Positions 1 through 7,825 of a stretch of DNA of 11,333 bases are shown piece by piece. The first letter of the stretch is position 1, and each line of letters starts with the position of its first letter. A model generated the notes under the pieces. That model ran no database searches and had not been told where the DNA came from. It saw only the letters and a list, made by a program, of their open reading frames with translations. Origin of the DNA: CALCTE01 sp045627885 (lineage in GTDB: Bacteria > Bacillota > Clostridia > Oscillospirales > CAG-272); assembly GCA_045627885.1 (NCBI GenBank), contig JAZQOM010000002.1, positions 1-11,333 on the forward strand, written 5' to 3'. A program made the translations under genes and the position numbers.

Positions 1-1
1 C

Positions 2-2140
2 AGGGAGCTTTCCGAAGGGCAGCGTGCGTATTTCAAAGACAGCAAGGTGAGAGATGCGGACGGCAATTTGCTTGTAATGTATCACGGGACACCGAATTCC
101 GGTTTTACTGTATTCAACAGTGGGAGCTATTTCACCCCAAACAAAGACTATGCCGACAGATACCAAGGGCAAGGAGCGAGCAGTCTCGGCTATAAAAAGA
201 CGGCAAATAATCCCGATACATATTCCGTATATCTTAACATCAAAAAGCCGTTTGACACAAGGAAGAAGACCGAGAGGGATATATTCTATAACGAATACTA
301 TCAAAAGTGGGGCACGGGAACTGCGCTTATGGAAAGCGGTCTTCCCGACTGGATGGACGGAATGGATTTGCAGGAGTTTCTCGAGGAGAAAGGCTATGAT
401 TACGACGGCTTGATTCTCGACGAGGGAGCTACGGGCGGCTACGGCGATAAGGTGGTCAGCCGCGGATTGAGCTACGTCACTTTTTATCCCGAACAAGTCA
501 AGCGCACGGATAACCTCAATCCTACCGATAGCAAGGATATACGGTATAGCGAGAGAAGTAAAAGCATTGACAACTACACCGAGGAACAATATAATAATTT
601 CGGGTGGATAAGTTACAACGGTGTCGTTTCGTATGATGCGGAGCAAAGAGCATTTTCGAATTATGCCGATTTCAAAAAGAACGGCTACAAGTTCCCTTTG
701 ACCGACAAAAACGAAGTAGTTATTCCTGCCGGTGATGATGCGTTCTTTTTGATCGACAAGAACAGCGACATCGAAGCACCGAAAGTAAATGCCGTTCTTA
801 AAACCACGCCATATTTTGATGCAATAAGATATGCAATGGGGGATATATTCAATGCAAACAGAAGATTACAAAATGACACTATTGAAAACTTGTGCCAGCA
901 AGAAATATTCAGCAGATTCACTCTTGAAGATTATCGAACTTATGCCGAAGCCGTCAAAGCCGAACAAAAACGAGATGCTGAAAAAAATGGCTTTGATAGT
1001 GAAGAACAATTCGGAAGCGGAAGCGATACAGAAAATTCAGGCGCTGGAAATATACTGAATTCCCTCCGCGATGAAGCGAAGGGCGAAAAATATTCATACG
1101 AGGCTTTGACTTCAAAACCGGATATGAAAGTTACGGCTGTGGATATATCCAAAGTATATAACCGTGCGGATACCGTATTTGAAGCAAAGAAAAACGCCGC
1201 TAAAATCGGCACAAGGCACAAGGACGGCAGTGTAAGCGTATATGTCGACGATATAGGTAAGGATGTTGTTCTTACTACAGACGGATTAAAGCACGGTCTT
1301 ACGAGAAAGCTTAATGTAATTTCTCCTATCACTGCAAATATAGGAAGCGTTCTTCAAAACTCAATAAAGCTTAATGAACTTACTCCTAAAAAAGAAAATG
1401 CAAAAAGGTCATATATCTTGATAGGAGCGGCAAATGATGAGACAAATATTTATATTGTGCGGTCGGTTGTAAATAGCTTTACAAATGCTGTGGACGATGT
1501 GGATGTCCTTTATGCGATAAACACAAAAAAAGAAGCGGCTGCGACAAAATCGCCCAGATATGCGAATAATGATTCGCTTTCTGTTACCACTTCCACCATC
1601 AGTATATCCGATTTACTTGATTATGTCAACAGGTATTTTCCGGATATTTTGCCCGAAGATGTGCTGCGCCATTACGGATACACCGAAAGACCGAGCGGAG
1701 CGATTGGAGAAAGCGCCCTTTATTCCCTTCGTGACGAAGCGAAGGTCAAGGCAAATCAAGAGGCGAAGGCGGCAGTCGAGAGGGAGAACGCGAAGCTCAG
1801 AGAAGACAACGAGAATTTGAAAAAGCTCCTCAAGCTTCAGAAGACCGTAACACACGGGAAGATGTTAAACGACTCTTCAATCTCTGCCGTCGCATCGAAG
1901 ATTATGCGCGACACGGGAGCAAAAGGCGATACCGCCGAATTCGCGGCTCTCATCAAGCCGGTGTATGATTACATCATCAACGGCGAAAATGTTACATTTG
2001 ATGAGATAAGTAACCTTGCCGCTTCTGCCGTGGACTATCTTTACAATCATCATCAAGAGAAAGGAGAACTTTCGCGAGAAGCGCAAGAAATATTCAAATT
2101 TCTCAAAGGAAAAATCATATACATTTATTGTTGCCTTTGA
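2..2140 (+). CDS. Polyvalent mobile-element protein with ADP-ribosyltransferase-like domain (5' partial, probably 3' truncated)
   Basis: The frame is open from base 2, so the GTG at base 47 is internal and the gene begins outside the window. Numbering from base 2, residues 23-165 resemble the ART-PolyVal domain of phage and conjugative-element proteins: YHGTP at 27-31, YFTPNKDYA, VYLNIKKPF, YDGLILDE, and the closing SYVTFYPEQVKRTDN. A linker with RYSER (181-185) follows, then an unidentified domain (about 190-350). A region at about 375-560, with DGLKHGL and IRHYGY-like segments, may be a phage Barnase/EndoU/RelE-like (BECR) nuclease domain, a tentative call. Residues about 579-615 are a charged heptad coiled coil. 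By family analogy such proteins are injected or transferred with element DNA and modify host proteins. The last residues (KIIYIYCCL) do not look like the usual continuation, so I infer a 3' deletion. No partner genes follow. Confidence 0.72.
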   Translation, partial: RELSEGQRAYFKDSKVRDADGNLLVMYHGTPNSGFTVFNSGSYFTPNKDYADRYQGQGASSLGYKKTANNPDTYSVYLNIKKPFDTRKKTERDIFYNEYYQKWGTGTALMESGLPDWMDGMDLQEFLEEKGYDYDGLILDEGATGGYGDKVVSRGLSYVTFYPEQVKRTDNLNPTDSKDIRYSERSKSIDNYTEEQYNNFGWISYNGVVSYDAEQRAFSNYADFKKNGYKFPLTDKNEVVIPAGDDAFFLIDKNSDIEAPKVNAVLKTTPYFDAIRYAMGDIFNANRRLQNDTIENLCQQEIFSRFTLEDYRTYAEAVKAEQKRDAEKNGFDSEEQFGSGSDTENSGAGNILNSLRDEAKGEKYSYEALTSKPDMKVTAVDISKVYNRADTVFEAKKNAAKIGTRHKDGSVSVYVDDIGKDVVLTTDGLKHGLTRKLNVISPITANIGSVLQNSIKLNELTPKKENAKRSYILIGAANDETNIYIVRSVVNSFTNAVDDVDVLYAINTKKEAAATKSPRYANNDSLSVTTSTISISDLLDYVNRYFPDILPEDVLRHYGYTERPSGAIGESALYSLRDEAKVKANQEAKAAVERENAKLREDNENLKKLLKLQKTVTHGKMLNDSSISAVASKIMRDTGAKGDTAEFAALIKPVYDYIINGENVTFDEISNLAASAVDYLYNHHQEKGELSREAQEIFKFLKGKIIYIYCCL

Positions 2141-2154
2141 ATTGGGTAAATATC

Positions 2155-2183
2155 TTGATTTTATCTTCGCCGTGTGGTAGTAT
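2155..2183 (+). promoter_or_regulatory. Sigma-A-type promoter for the five-gene adaptor/glycosylase operon
   Basis: TTGATT (2155-2160) and TAGTAT (2178-2183) are separated by exactly 17 bases, and TGG directly before the -10 box gives an extended -10. It lies just past the stop of the polyvalent protein and about 35 bases before the adaptor start. A GAAAGG ribosome binding site sits at 2205-2210. No other good promoter is visible before 6430. Confidence 0.65.
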
Positions 2184-2218
2184 TACTGTGTATAGTCGTA
2201 TTTTGAAAGGCATTTTGT

Positions 2219-3211
2219 ATGAAGCTTTCGAAAAGTGGCAAAAAACTGTTATATATCGGAATAGCCGCGGCGGCGGTCGCCATAATCGTCGCGGTTATAC
2301 TCATCGCGGCTTTTTCGGGAAGAACTCCAGTAAAATCCGTAAAGCTATCCGAGACGGGAGTGCTCGAATGTAATGTAAAGGCAAGCGGAATGATTGAGCC
2401 GCTTATGAAATATGCTCAGAAAAGCGCAAGCGACGCAACGGTAAAAGAGCTTATCGTCAAAAGCGGCGACACCGTCGAAAAGGGAGATACCGTGGCGTAT
2501 CTTTCCGGCGAATATACGGATATGCTTCTTGAGCTTATGCGGCAAAAAGACGAAGCCGAAATGCTCGTCGCGGGCGGCAACTTTGAAGCGCAGACTACCT
2601 GCGATTCTCTTGCCAAGCAGATTGAAACTTTGCTCACAAACAAAACGGCTTGCGACAATATTTTCGTAAAGGCGGATGTATCGGGCAGAATATGCCGCAT
2701 AAACATCTCAAACGGGAAAAATATAAGTGTGGGCGATGAGCTTTTTGAAATAGACGACGACAGGCTCTATACCGTAAACATTTCAATAGAGCTGTGGGCG
2801 CCGCTTCTTCCCTACGGAAGCTCGGTAAAGCTCTGCAACTCGGAGGGAAAAGAGCTCGGCTTTACGGGTAAAATCGTAAAACGCGCCGACACGGCAAACG
2901 CAATATGCTACACGCTTTCGTTAGAGGGCGATTGCAGAAAATATTACGAAGATTTCAGCTTTGTCACGGCAGTACCCGATTTCGGAAGCGCCGAAGGCTT
3001 TATTCTTCCGAAGCAAGCGATGATGAAGGACGGAGCGGCTGATTATGTATTTGTATGCGAAAAAGGCGTCGCAAAGCGCAGAAATGTCACCGTCGCCCTC
3101 TCGGACGGCGAAAGAGTCTGCATAACCGACGGCATTAAAAAAGGAGAAACCGTTATTACATCGCCCTCGAAGATTACCGACGGCGGAAAAGTCAAACTGA
3201 TAAACGGCTGA
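2219..3211 (+). CDS. Membrane-anchored HlyD/MFP-type adaptor protein
   Basis: The 330-residue protein has a lysine-rich start, one membrane helix (about 10-32) and an extracytoplasmic remainder. Two lipoyl-like half motifs are visible: VKELIVKSGDTVEKGDTV (75-92) and a second at about 147-178 with VSGRI and ISVGDELFEI. Between them is only a short helical hairpin (about 100-142). A beta-barrel-like section (about 184-255) and a membrane-proximal-type domain (about 260-330, with ILPKQAM and GIKKGETVI) follow. This order is that of periplasmic adaptor/membrane fusion proteins, which in Gram-positives usually work with MacB-like ABC exporters. No transporter gene lies next to it here, so the partner is unknown. 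Start chosen at ATG, 8 bases after GAAAGG. It is first in a five-gene operon, with a 10-base gap to the next gene. Confidence 0.78.
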   Translation: MKLSKSGKKLLYIGIAAAAVAIIVAVILIAAFSGRTPVKSVKLSETGVLECNVKASGMIEPLMKYAQKSASDATVKELIVKSGDTVEKGDTVAYLSGEYTDMLLELMRQKDEAEMLVAGGNFEAQTTCDSLAKQIETLLTNKTACDNIFVKADVSGRICRINISNGKNISVGDELFEIDDDRLYTVNISIELWAPLLPYGSSVKLCNSEGKELGFTGKIVKRADTANAICYTLSLEGDCRKYYEDFSFVTAVPDFGSAEGFILPKQAMMKDGAADYVFVCEKGVAKRRNVTVALSDGERVCITDGIKKGETVITSPSKITDGGKVKLING

Positions 3212-3221
3212 CGGAGGAAAT

Positions 3222-4259
3222 ATGGATAAAAAAAGCAAAAAGAATGAAATAACCAAATATCTTCAGCTTGCTGCGGCTGTGGCAATAGTCGTAGCCATAG
3301 TGATACTGATAAACCATGTCATTAAGCCGATGCTCAAATACAGTGACGCGACCGGCGCCATGGACCAGGGCGAATACGCAAAAGCCATAAAGCTCTTTGA
3401 CGAGCTCGGCAATTACAAAGAAAGCAAATCTCTTGCAAAGCAGGCAAGAATGCTCTACGCCTACGAGCACGGCGAAAGCATAGGCGAAGACGATGAGGAA
3501 AAAATTGACGACGGCGACAAGGAGAATTCGTATCTTCGCGCAAAGTCCTACATCTCCAACGACAAGTACGACAAAGCCGCGTCGATTCTCCGCCTTCTCG
3601 GTGACTACAAGGACAGCAAGGCTCTTCTTGAGCCCATCAAATACTACGGGCTCTCCGTGGGTGACAGCATTACATTCGGCTCATACACGCAGGACGAAAA
3701 CGGCAAAGCCCCTCTCGAATGGCTCGTCGTTTCGGTAGATGAGGAGAATATGATTCTTCTCACGAAGAAAGTCATCGACTTTATGCCCTTTGACGAAAGC
3801 GGAAGCGGCGCATGGAGCACATCTTCTCTGCGCACCTTCTTAAACGGAGATTTTTATAACGACGCCTTCAGCGCGGAGGAAAAGGCGGCTATCGGCTCGC
3901 ATACATCGGTAAGCGAGGACAATCCCGAATATGAATCTTCGGCGGGAAAAGACAGTACGGACAAAGTTTTCTTGCTCAACATTCAGGAGTACAGCTCGAT
4001 GATGGCAAAGGCGGGCGGCAGACAGCCTGCAAAAGCTACCGCGTACGCACTCAAAAAAGGCTGTCACGAATACACCAAAGAGAAAAACAAAACAAAGATT
4101 GTCGGAAGCTGGTTCTGGCTCAGAAGCACCGGCTTTACGGGCTCATACAACGCGATATGCTATTCCGACGGTGAGATAAGCTACGGCGGTCAGCTCTCCG
4201 GAATAAGTCTCGGAGTTCGCCCCGCAATATCCATAAAGCTAGGCGCGGTGAACAAATAA
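3222..4259 (+). CDS. Membrane-anchored TPR-like repeat protein with DUF6273-type domain
   Basis: The 345-residue protein has a basic N-terminus and one membrane helix (about 14-32). Two TPR-like repeats follow, at about 46-85 and 106-140, each carrying Y..A...F/L..LG(N/D)YK(E/D)SK. An acidic linker (about 89-102, EDDEEKIDDGDKE) separates them. Residues about 145-340 match the DUF6273 pattern: ITFGSY, PLEWLVV, WSTSSLRTFLN, DKVFLLNIQEY, TAYA, WFWLRS and the terminal GVRPAI. DUF6273 domains are common in Clostridia and resemble C-type-lectin/sulfatase-modifying folds by my reading, but no biochemical role is settled that I know of. Topology suggests the domain sits outside the cell. A ribosome binding site GGAGG lies just before the ATG. 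The position next to a similarly anchored adaptor suggests a shared envelope function (inference). Confidence 0.75.
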   Translation: MDKKSKKNEITKYLQLAAAVAIVVAIVILINHVIKPMLKYSDATGAMDQGEYAKAIKLFDELGNYKESKSLAKQARMLYAYEHGESIGEDDEEKIDDGDKENSYLRAKSYISNDKYDKAASILRLLGDYKDSKALLEPIKYYGLSVGDSITFGSYTQDENGKAPLEWLVVSVDEENMILLTKKVIDFMPFDESGSGAWSTSSLRTFLNGDFYNDAFSAEEKAAIGSHTSVSEDNPEYESSAGKDSTDKVFLLNIQEYSSMMAKAGGRQPAKATAYALKKGCHEYTKEKNKTKIVGSWFWLRSTGFTGSYNAICYSDGEISYGGQLSGISLGVRPAISIKLGAVNK

Positions 4260-4260
4260 T

Positions 4261-4962
4261 ATGGCGGAAAAGATTTACACAATTCCCGTAAACGAAGCCT
4301 TTGACAAAAAGGACGGTTGCCCGTTCTGCACGCTTTACGATATGCTCACCTCGCGGGAATTCGAGATACTGATGGGCGGCGCCATGATGGAGCCGGATGT
4401 CAGAATAGCCACAAACAACTCGGGCTTTTGCGACGAGCATTTTGCATATCTTCTCGGTATGCAGAAGCGGCTTCAGGTCGGGCTCATACTCGAAAGCCAC
4501 CTCGGCGAAAAAATACGCAAAGACTTGAAGGGCGGAGCATTCTCAAAGCCCGAAAAGCTCGCCGATTCGATTTTGGCGGACGCGGACGGCTGTTATATCT
4601 GCGACAAGGTCTCGGAAAAGCTTTCAAAGATGTTCGAGACGGCGGCGTATCTTTACGAAACGGACTCGGAATTCCGCAAAAAGCTTGAATCACAGCCGTA
4701 TTTCTGCCTGCGCCACTATTCGAGATTCATAAAAACAGCATCTGCAGAGCTCCCCAAAAAGTTGTTTGCGGAATTTTACAAAACAATATCCGGGCTTGAG
4801 CAGAGCTATGCCGAAACGCTCAATGAGGATGTTTCGTGGTACTGTAAAAAATTCGATTACAGATATAAGGACGAGGACTGGAAAAATTCAAAGGACAGCA
4901 TAGAGAGAACCGTTGCGTTTTTATGCGGCTCGGAGCATTTTTCCATGAACGGCAAAAAATAA
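4261..4962 (+). CDS. DUF6062-type protein with duplicated CxxC...CxxH modules
   Basis: The 233-residue protein starts with MAEKIYTIPVNEAF, which I recognise from DUF6062 proteins of Clostridia. It holds two copies of one metal-binding-like pattern: C20-x2-C23 with C57-x2-H60, and C111-x2-C114 with C149-x2-H152. The distances from second Cys to third are 33 and 34 residues. This suggests an internal duplication, each half binding one zinc (inference). No membrane segment or signal peptide is seen, so it is likely cytoplasmic. The C-terminal KKFDYRYKDEDW segment is another conserved-looking stretch. ATG follows the upstream stop by one base with no clear ribosome binding site, so translation is probably coupled. 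The reaction or partner is unknown. Its tie to the glycosylase downstream is positional only. Confidence 0.74.
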   Translation: MAEKIYTIPVNEAFDKKDGCPFCTLYDMLTSREFEILMGGAMMEPDVRIATNNSGFCDEHFAYLLGMQKRLQVGLILESHLGEKIRKDLKGGAFSKPEKLADSILADADGCYICDKVSEKLSKMFETAAYLYETDSEFRKKLESQPYFCLRHYSRFIKTASAELPKKLFAEFYKTISGLEQSYAETLNEDVSWYCKKFDYRYKDEDWKNSKDSIERTVAFLCGSEHFSMNGKK

Positions 4963-5817
4963 ATGGAAGTATTGTTCGGCAAGGACGCGATTATTAAAAA
5001 CGCGGAAAATTTCGACCTTGCACAGATATTCGAATGCGGTCAGCAGTTTCGCTTTACGCGGGATTCGGAATACAAAAGCGGCGTAAGATATACGGGCGTC
5101 GCATTCGGTAAATTTCTTGCGGTAAGGTCTTGCGGTAATGACATAATATTCGAGAACACCGCAAAATCGGATTTTGAAAATATATGGTATCCGTATTTCG
5201 ACCTCGACCGAGACTACGGCGCGATAATCGCTTCGATTGGTGATGCGCACGCCGCGGAATGCGCAAGGCTCGGCAGCGGAATACGCATACTGAAGCAAGA
5301 GCCGTGGGAGGTCATCTGCTCGTTTATTATTTCGCAGAACAACAACATTCCGAGAATCAGGAAGATAATAGAAACCATTTCGCAAAGATTCGGCGAAAAA
5401 TTCGTCGCCTGCGACGGAAAGGCGTATTTTGCTTTTCCGAGCGCCGAAGCGCTGAAAAATGCGGGCGAAGCGGCGATTTTTGATTGCCGCACGGGATTTA
5501 GGGCAAAATACATATATGACGCCGCCTGCAAGGTCTGCTCGGGCGAATTTGACATAGAACACGCAAAAACGCTCTCCGCGGACGAGCTTTGCGCCGAGCT
5601 TATGAAGATAAAGGGCGTCGGCCCGAAGGTCGCCGCCTGCACCGGTCTTTTCGGATTTTCTCACTGCGAGAGCTTTCCGATAGATGTGTGGATAAAGCGC
5701 GTGATAAACAAGTATTACGGGGATTCTTTTGATGTCTCCGTTTTCGGCGAAAACGCCGGAATAATACAGCAATATCTCTTCCATTACGAAAGGAACATTC
5801 TCGAAAATGACAAATAA
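4963..5817 (+). CDS. OGG1-type 8-oxoguanine DNA glycosylase/AP lyase
   Basis: This 284-residue protein is a helix-hairpin-helix DNA glycosylase of the OGG1 type, which removes oxidised guanine and cuts the abasic site. The N-terminal domain carries IFECGQQFRF (22-31), the usual OGG start signature. SQNNNIPRI (124-132) is the conserved segment near the lesion. The hairpin LMKIKGVGPKVAAC (213-226) contains the expected catalytic Lys222, and FPIDVW (238-243) contains the catalytic Asp241. Their spacing of 19 matches K249/D268 of human OGG1. The human enzyme has GVGTKVADC where this has GVGPKVAAC. ATG begins directly after the stop of the DUF6062 gene without a clear ribosome binding site, implying coupling. 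A DNA-3-methyladenine glycosylase label is possible in automatic annotation, but the Lys favours OGG. Confidence 0.88.
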   Translation: MEVLFGKDAIIKNAENFDLAQIFECGQQFRFTRDSEYKSGVRYTGVAFGKFLAVRSCGNDIIFENTAKSDFENIWYPYFDLDRDYGAIIASIGDAHAAECARLGSGIRILKQEPWEVICSFIISQNNNIPRIRKIIETISQRFGEKFVACDGKAYFAFPSAEALKNAGEAAIFDCRTGFRAKYIYDAACKVCSGEFDIEHAKTLSADELCAELMKIKGVGPKVAACTGLFGFSHCESFPIDVWIKRVINKYYGDSFDVSVFGENAGIIQQYLFHYERNILENDK

Positions 5818-6430
5818 CGAAAATGTAATCGTATACAGATGCCCCTCGTGCAGTGAGGCGGTATTCGGCTCTGCTAAGCCGTTTGCAAAGGAAAACGGAA
5901 AGATAAAGCTCAAATGCGCCTGCGGCTCGAGCGCTCTCGAAGCGAGAACGGGCGATGACGGAAAGGTGATAATTTCCGCTCCGTGCATATTTTGCGAAAA
6001 TCCGCACAGCTACATCGTTTCCGGCGATGCGCTTCTTTCGGGAAGCTTTTTTGAGCTCGGTTGCCCCGTTACGGGACTGCCGTCCGTATTCATCGGCCCT
6101 GCCGAAGCCGTCAGCGGAGCTGTCGAAGAAAACGAAAAGGAAATACGCAGAATTGCCGAAGAAGCAGGCATCGACCTCGACGCGGACAAAGTCACGGTTG
6201 ACAGAAGCAGCATAAAAGAACAGCTCTTGCGGCTTTTGGGAAATCTCAAAGCAGAGGGCAGAATAATCTGCGACTGCGAGGACAAGGATTCCTCTTCCCT
6301 TGCCGTAACGGTAAAGGACGACGGGGTTGAAATTTCGTGCAAAAAATGCGGTACAAAGCGCTTTTTCAGAGCGATGACCACGCTCGACTGCGAATATCTT
6401 TCGGATATTGATTTGCTCTATCTCGAATAA
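5807..6430 (+). CDS. Zinc-ribbon-like protein, function unknown
   Basis: The 207-residue protein is cysteine-rich in three clusters: C12-x2-C15 with C37-x-C39, C60-x2-C63 with C86 (H67 nearby), and C155-x-C157 with C178-x2-C181. The first and third look like complete four-Cys zinc ribbons in mirrored order, and the middle one lacks an obvious fourth Cys. Residues about 104-150 are an acidic, probably helical linker. No membrane segment or catalytic motif is seen. The start ATG overlaps the end of the glycosylase gene by 11 bases, and GAAAGG about 13 bases upstream can serve as ribosome binding site. It is the last gene of the operon; no hairpin terminator is obvious behind it. I recognise no named family with confidence. 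A nucleic-acid-binding or chaperone-like role would be guesswork. Confidence 0.7.
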   Translation: MTNNENVIVYRCPSCSEAVFGSAKPFAKENGKIKLKCACGSSALEARTGDDGKVIISAPCIFCENPHSYIVSGDALLSGSFFELGCPVTGLPSVFIGPAEAVSGAVEENEKEIRRIAEEAGIDLDADKVTVDRSSIKEQLLRLLGNLKAEGRIICDCEDKDSSSLAVTVKDDGVEISCKKCGTKRFFRAMTTLDCEYLSDIDLLYLE

Positions 6431-6444
6431 AATGCGTAAAACTC

Positions 6445-6473
6445 TTTACAATATATTTTTCGCGTGATAAAAT
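6445..6473 (+). promoter_or_regulatory. Strong sigma-A-type promoter for the pduL operon
   Basis: TTTACA (6445-6450) and TAAAAT (6468-6473) are 17 bases apart, with TGA before the -10 box (extended -10). The predicted leader is about 40 bases, AT-rich and without a visible riboswitch or hairpin. It ends in a GAAAGG ribosome binding site at 6506-6511, 8 bases before the pduL ATG. Confidence 0.7.
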
Positions 6474-6519
6474 AAACTGTTGCAAAAATATAAATTTACA
6501 TATACGAAAGGAAAAAATC

Positions 6520-7092
6520 ATGGAAAACAAAATTCTCATCGAAACTTCCGCGCGTCATGTTCATCTCACAGAGGAGCACATCGAGGCTCTGTTCGGAAAG
6601 GGCGCACAGCTCACCGTAAAGAAAATGCTCTCTCAGCCCGGTCAGTTTGCAAGCGAGCAGAAGGTTGATGTCGTAGGCCCCAAGAAGACAATTCCCGGCG
6701 TCAGCATTCTCGGCCCCGCAAGAAAGGCTACTCAGGTTGAGATTTCTCTTACAGATGCCCGCACTCTCGGCGTAAGCGCTCCCATTCGCGAATCCGGAGA
6801 TATCGCCGGAAGCGGCGCCTGCAAGCTCGTCGGCCCCGCAGGCGAGGTCGAAATCAGCGAAGGCGTTATCGTCGCAAAAAGACATATTCACCTCACTCCC
6901 GAAGCCGCAAAGGATTTCGGCGTAGAGGACAAGCAGATTGTTAAGGTTAAGTACATCTCCGAGCGCACGACCGTATTTGACGATGTTGTTGTAAGAGTAT
7001 CCGACAAGTTTGCTCCCGCAATGCATGTAGATACCGATGAGTCAAACGCTGCGGCTATCTCCGTCGGCGCTTTCGGCGAAATAATCAAATAA
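6520..7092 (+). CDS. pduL: PduL-type phosphate acyltransferase, stand-alone (no encapsulation peptide)
   Basis: PduL-type enzymes convert acyl-CoA and phosphate to acyl phosphate and CoA. The 190-residue protein shows both halves of the family: ETSARHVHLTEEHIEALFG (8-26), LSQPGQFASEQ (37-47), GPARKATQVEISLTDA (65-80), SGD, VIVAKRHIHLTPEAA (116-130) and MHVDTDESNAA (168-178). H13, H15, H122, H124 and H169 fit the histidines that bind the two zinc ions in known PduL structures. It begins directly at the catalytic region, lacking the extra N-terminal helix that targets microcompartment PduL, and no shell genes are nearby. I therefore infer a cytosolic enzyme for acetyl- or propionyl-phosphate, serving in place of Pta. 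No acetate kinase gene is in the window. It is the first gene of a three-gene operon, with a 12-base gap to the next. Confidence 0.9.
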   Translation: MENKILIETSARHVHLTEEHIEALFGKGAQLTVKKMLSQPGQFASEQKVDVVGPKKTIPGVSILGPARKATQVEISLTDARTLGVSAPIRESGDIAGSGACKLVGPAGEVEISEGVIVAKRHIHLTPEAAKDFGVEDKQIVKVKYISERTTVFDDVVVRVSDKFAPAMHVDTDESNAAAISVGAFGEIIK

Positions 7093-7104
7093 GGAGTATT
7101 CACA

Positions 7105-7812
7105 ATGAGTTGCATTCTCTCAAAAGAAGTGCAGGATATGACCTATGTTGCCAAAGGCCCGAAGCACGGTCCCGCTCCCATTCCCGAAGAGGGCAACTGG
7201 GTTAAGGCATACGAGATAAAGGACATCTCCGCATATACGCACGGCATCGGCTGGTGCGCTCCCCAGCAGGGCGCGTGCAAGCTCTCTCTCAATGTCAAAA
7301 ACGGCATTATCGAGGAAGCTTTGGTCGAGACTATCGGTTGCTCGGGTATGACTCATTCGGCGGCTATGGCGGCTGAAATTCTGCCCGGAAAGACGATTCT
7401 CGAAGCGCTCAACACCGACCTTGTATGCGATGCGATAAATACCGCCATGCGTGAGCTGTTCTTGCAGATAGTCTACGGCAGAAGCCAGAGCGCTTTCTCC
7501 GAAAACGGACTTACAATAGGCGCCGGTATGGAAGACTTGGGCAAGGGCGCACGCTCCATGATAGGCACTATGTACGGAACCAAGGAAAAGGGCGTAAGAT
7601 ACCTCGAGATGACAGAGGGATATTGTACGAGAATGGCTCTCGATGCCGACGACCAGGTTATCGGCTACGAGTTTGTAAATCTCGGCAAAATGACCGACTT
7701 CATCAAGAAGGGCGACGATCCTACAACCGCTTACAACAAGGCGATGGGACACTACGGCAGATTCTCCGAAGAGGACGGCGCCGTAAGATACATCGACCCG
7801 CGTAAGCAGTAA
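7105..7812 (+). CDS. IscU/NifU-N-like iron-sulfur scaffold-type protein, partner of GGGtGRT
   Basis: The 235-residue protein has an IscU/NifU-like core at about 45-125. GWCAPQQGACKLSLNVKNG aligns with the GAPACGDVMKL segment of IscU, and IGCSGMTHSAAMAAEILPGK with YGCGSAIASSS. Cys79 matches the second IscU cysteine. The first ligand position seems to hold Gln55, with C51 and C58 flanking it, and the IscU Asp position seems to be Ala. Further cysteines are C108 and C174. After the core comes about 100 residues not found in IscU, with GLTIGAGMEDLGKG and a Cys174-containing strand. Annotation pipelines often call such proteins iron-sulfur cluster assembly scaffolds, but the changed ligands make true scaffold activity uncertain. 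AAGGAG lies 8 bases before the ATG. No cysteine desulfurase gene is nearby. Confidence 0.8.
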   Translation: MSCILSKEVQDMTYVAKGPKHGPAPIPEEGNWVKAYEIKDISAYTHGIGWCAPQQGACKLSLNVKNGIIEEALVETIGCSGMTHSAAMAAEILPGKTILEALNTDLVCDAINTAMRELFLQIVYGRSQSAFSENGLTIGAGMEDLGKGARSMIGTMYGTKEKGVRYLEMTEGYCTRMALDADDQVIGYEFVNLGKMTDFIKKGDDPTTAYNKAMGHYGRFSEEDGAVRYIDPRKQ

Positions 7813-7825
7813 GGAGGAAGAAAAA

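Noticed and set aside
47..49. GTG as start of the polyvalent protein
   Set aside because: The frame continues in-phase to the left edge with family-typical residues (ELSEGQRAYFKDSKV), so it is an internal codon.
4921..5988. Long minus-strand open frame (355 codons) opposite the glycosylase gene
   Set aside because: It lies fully antisense to two well-supported genes, has no recognisable domain or ribosome binding site, and reflects codon bias of the real genes.
6431..6460. Possible terminator hairpin between the zinc-ribbon gene and pduL
   Set aside because: Only a weak imperfect GCGTAAAA/TTTTTCGC pairing with a long loop is visible, and it overlaps the pduL promoter.
6520..7092. Bacterial microcompartment locus suggested by pduL
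   Set aside because: No shell proteins or aldehyde dehydrogenase are present and the protein lacks the N-terminal targeting extension.
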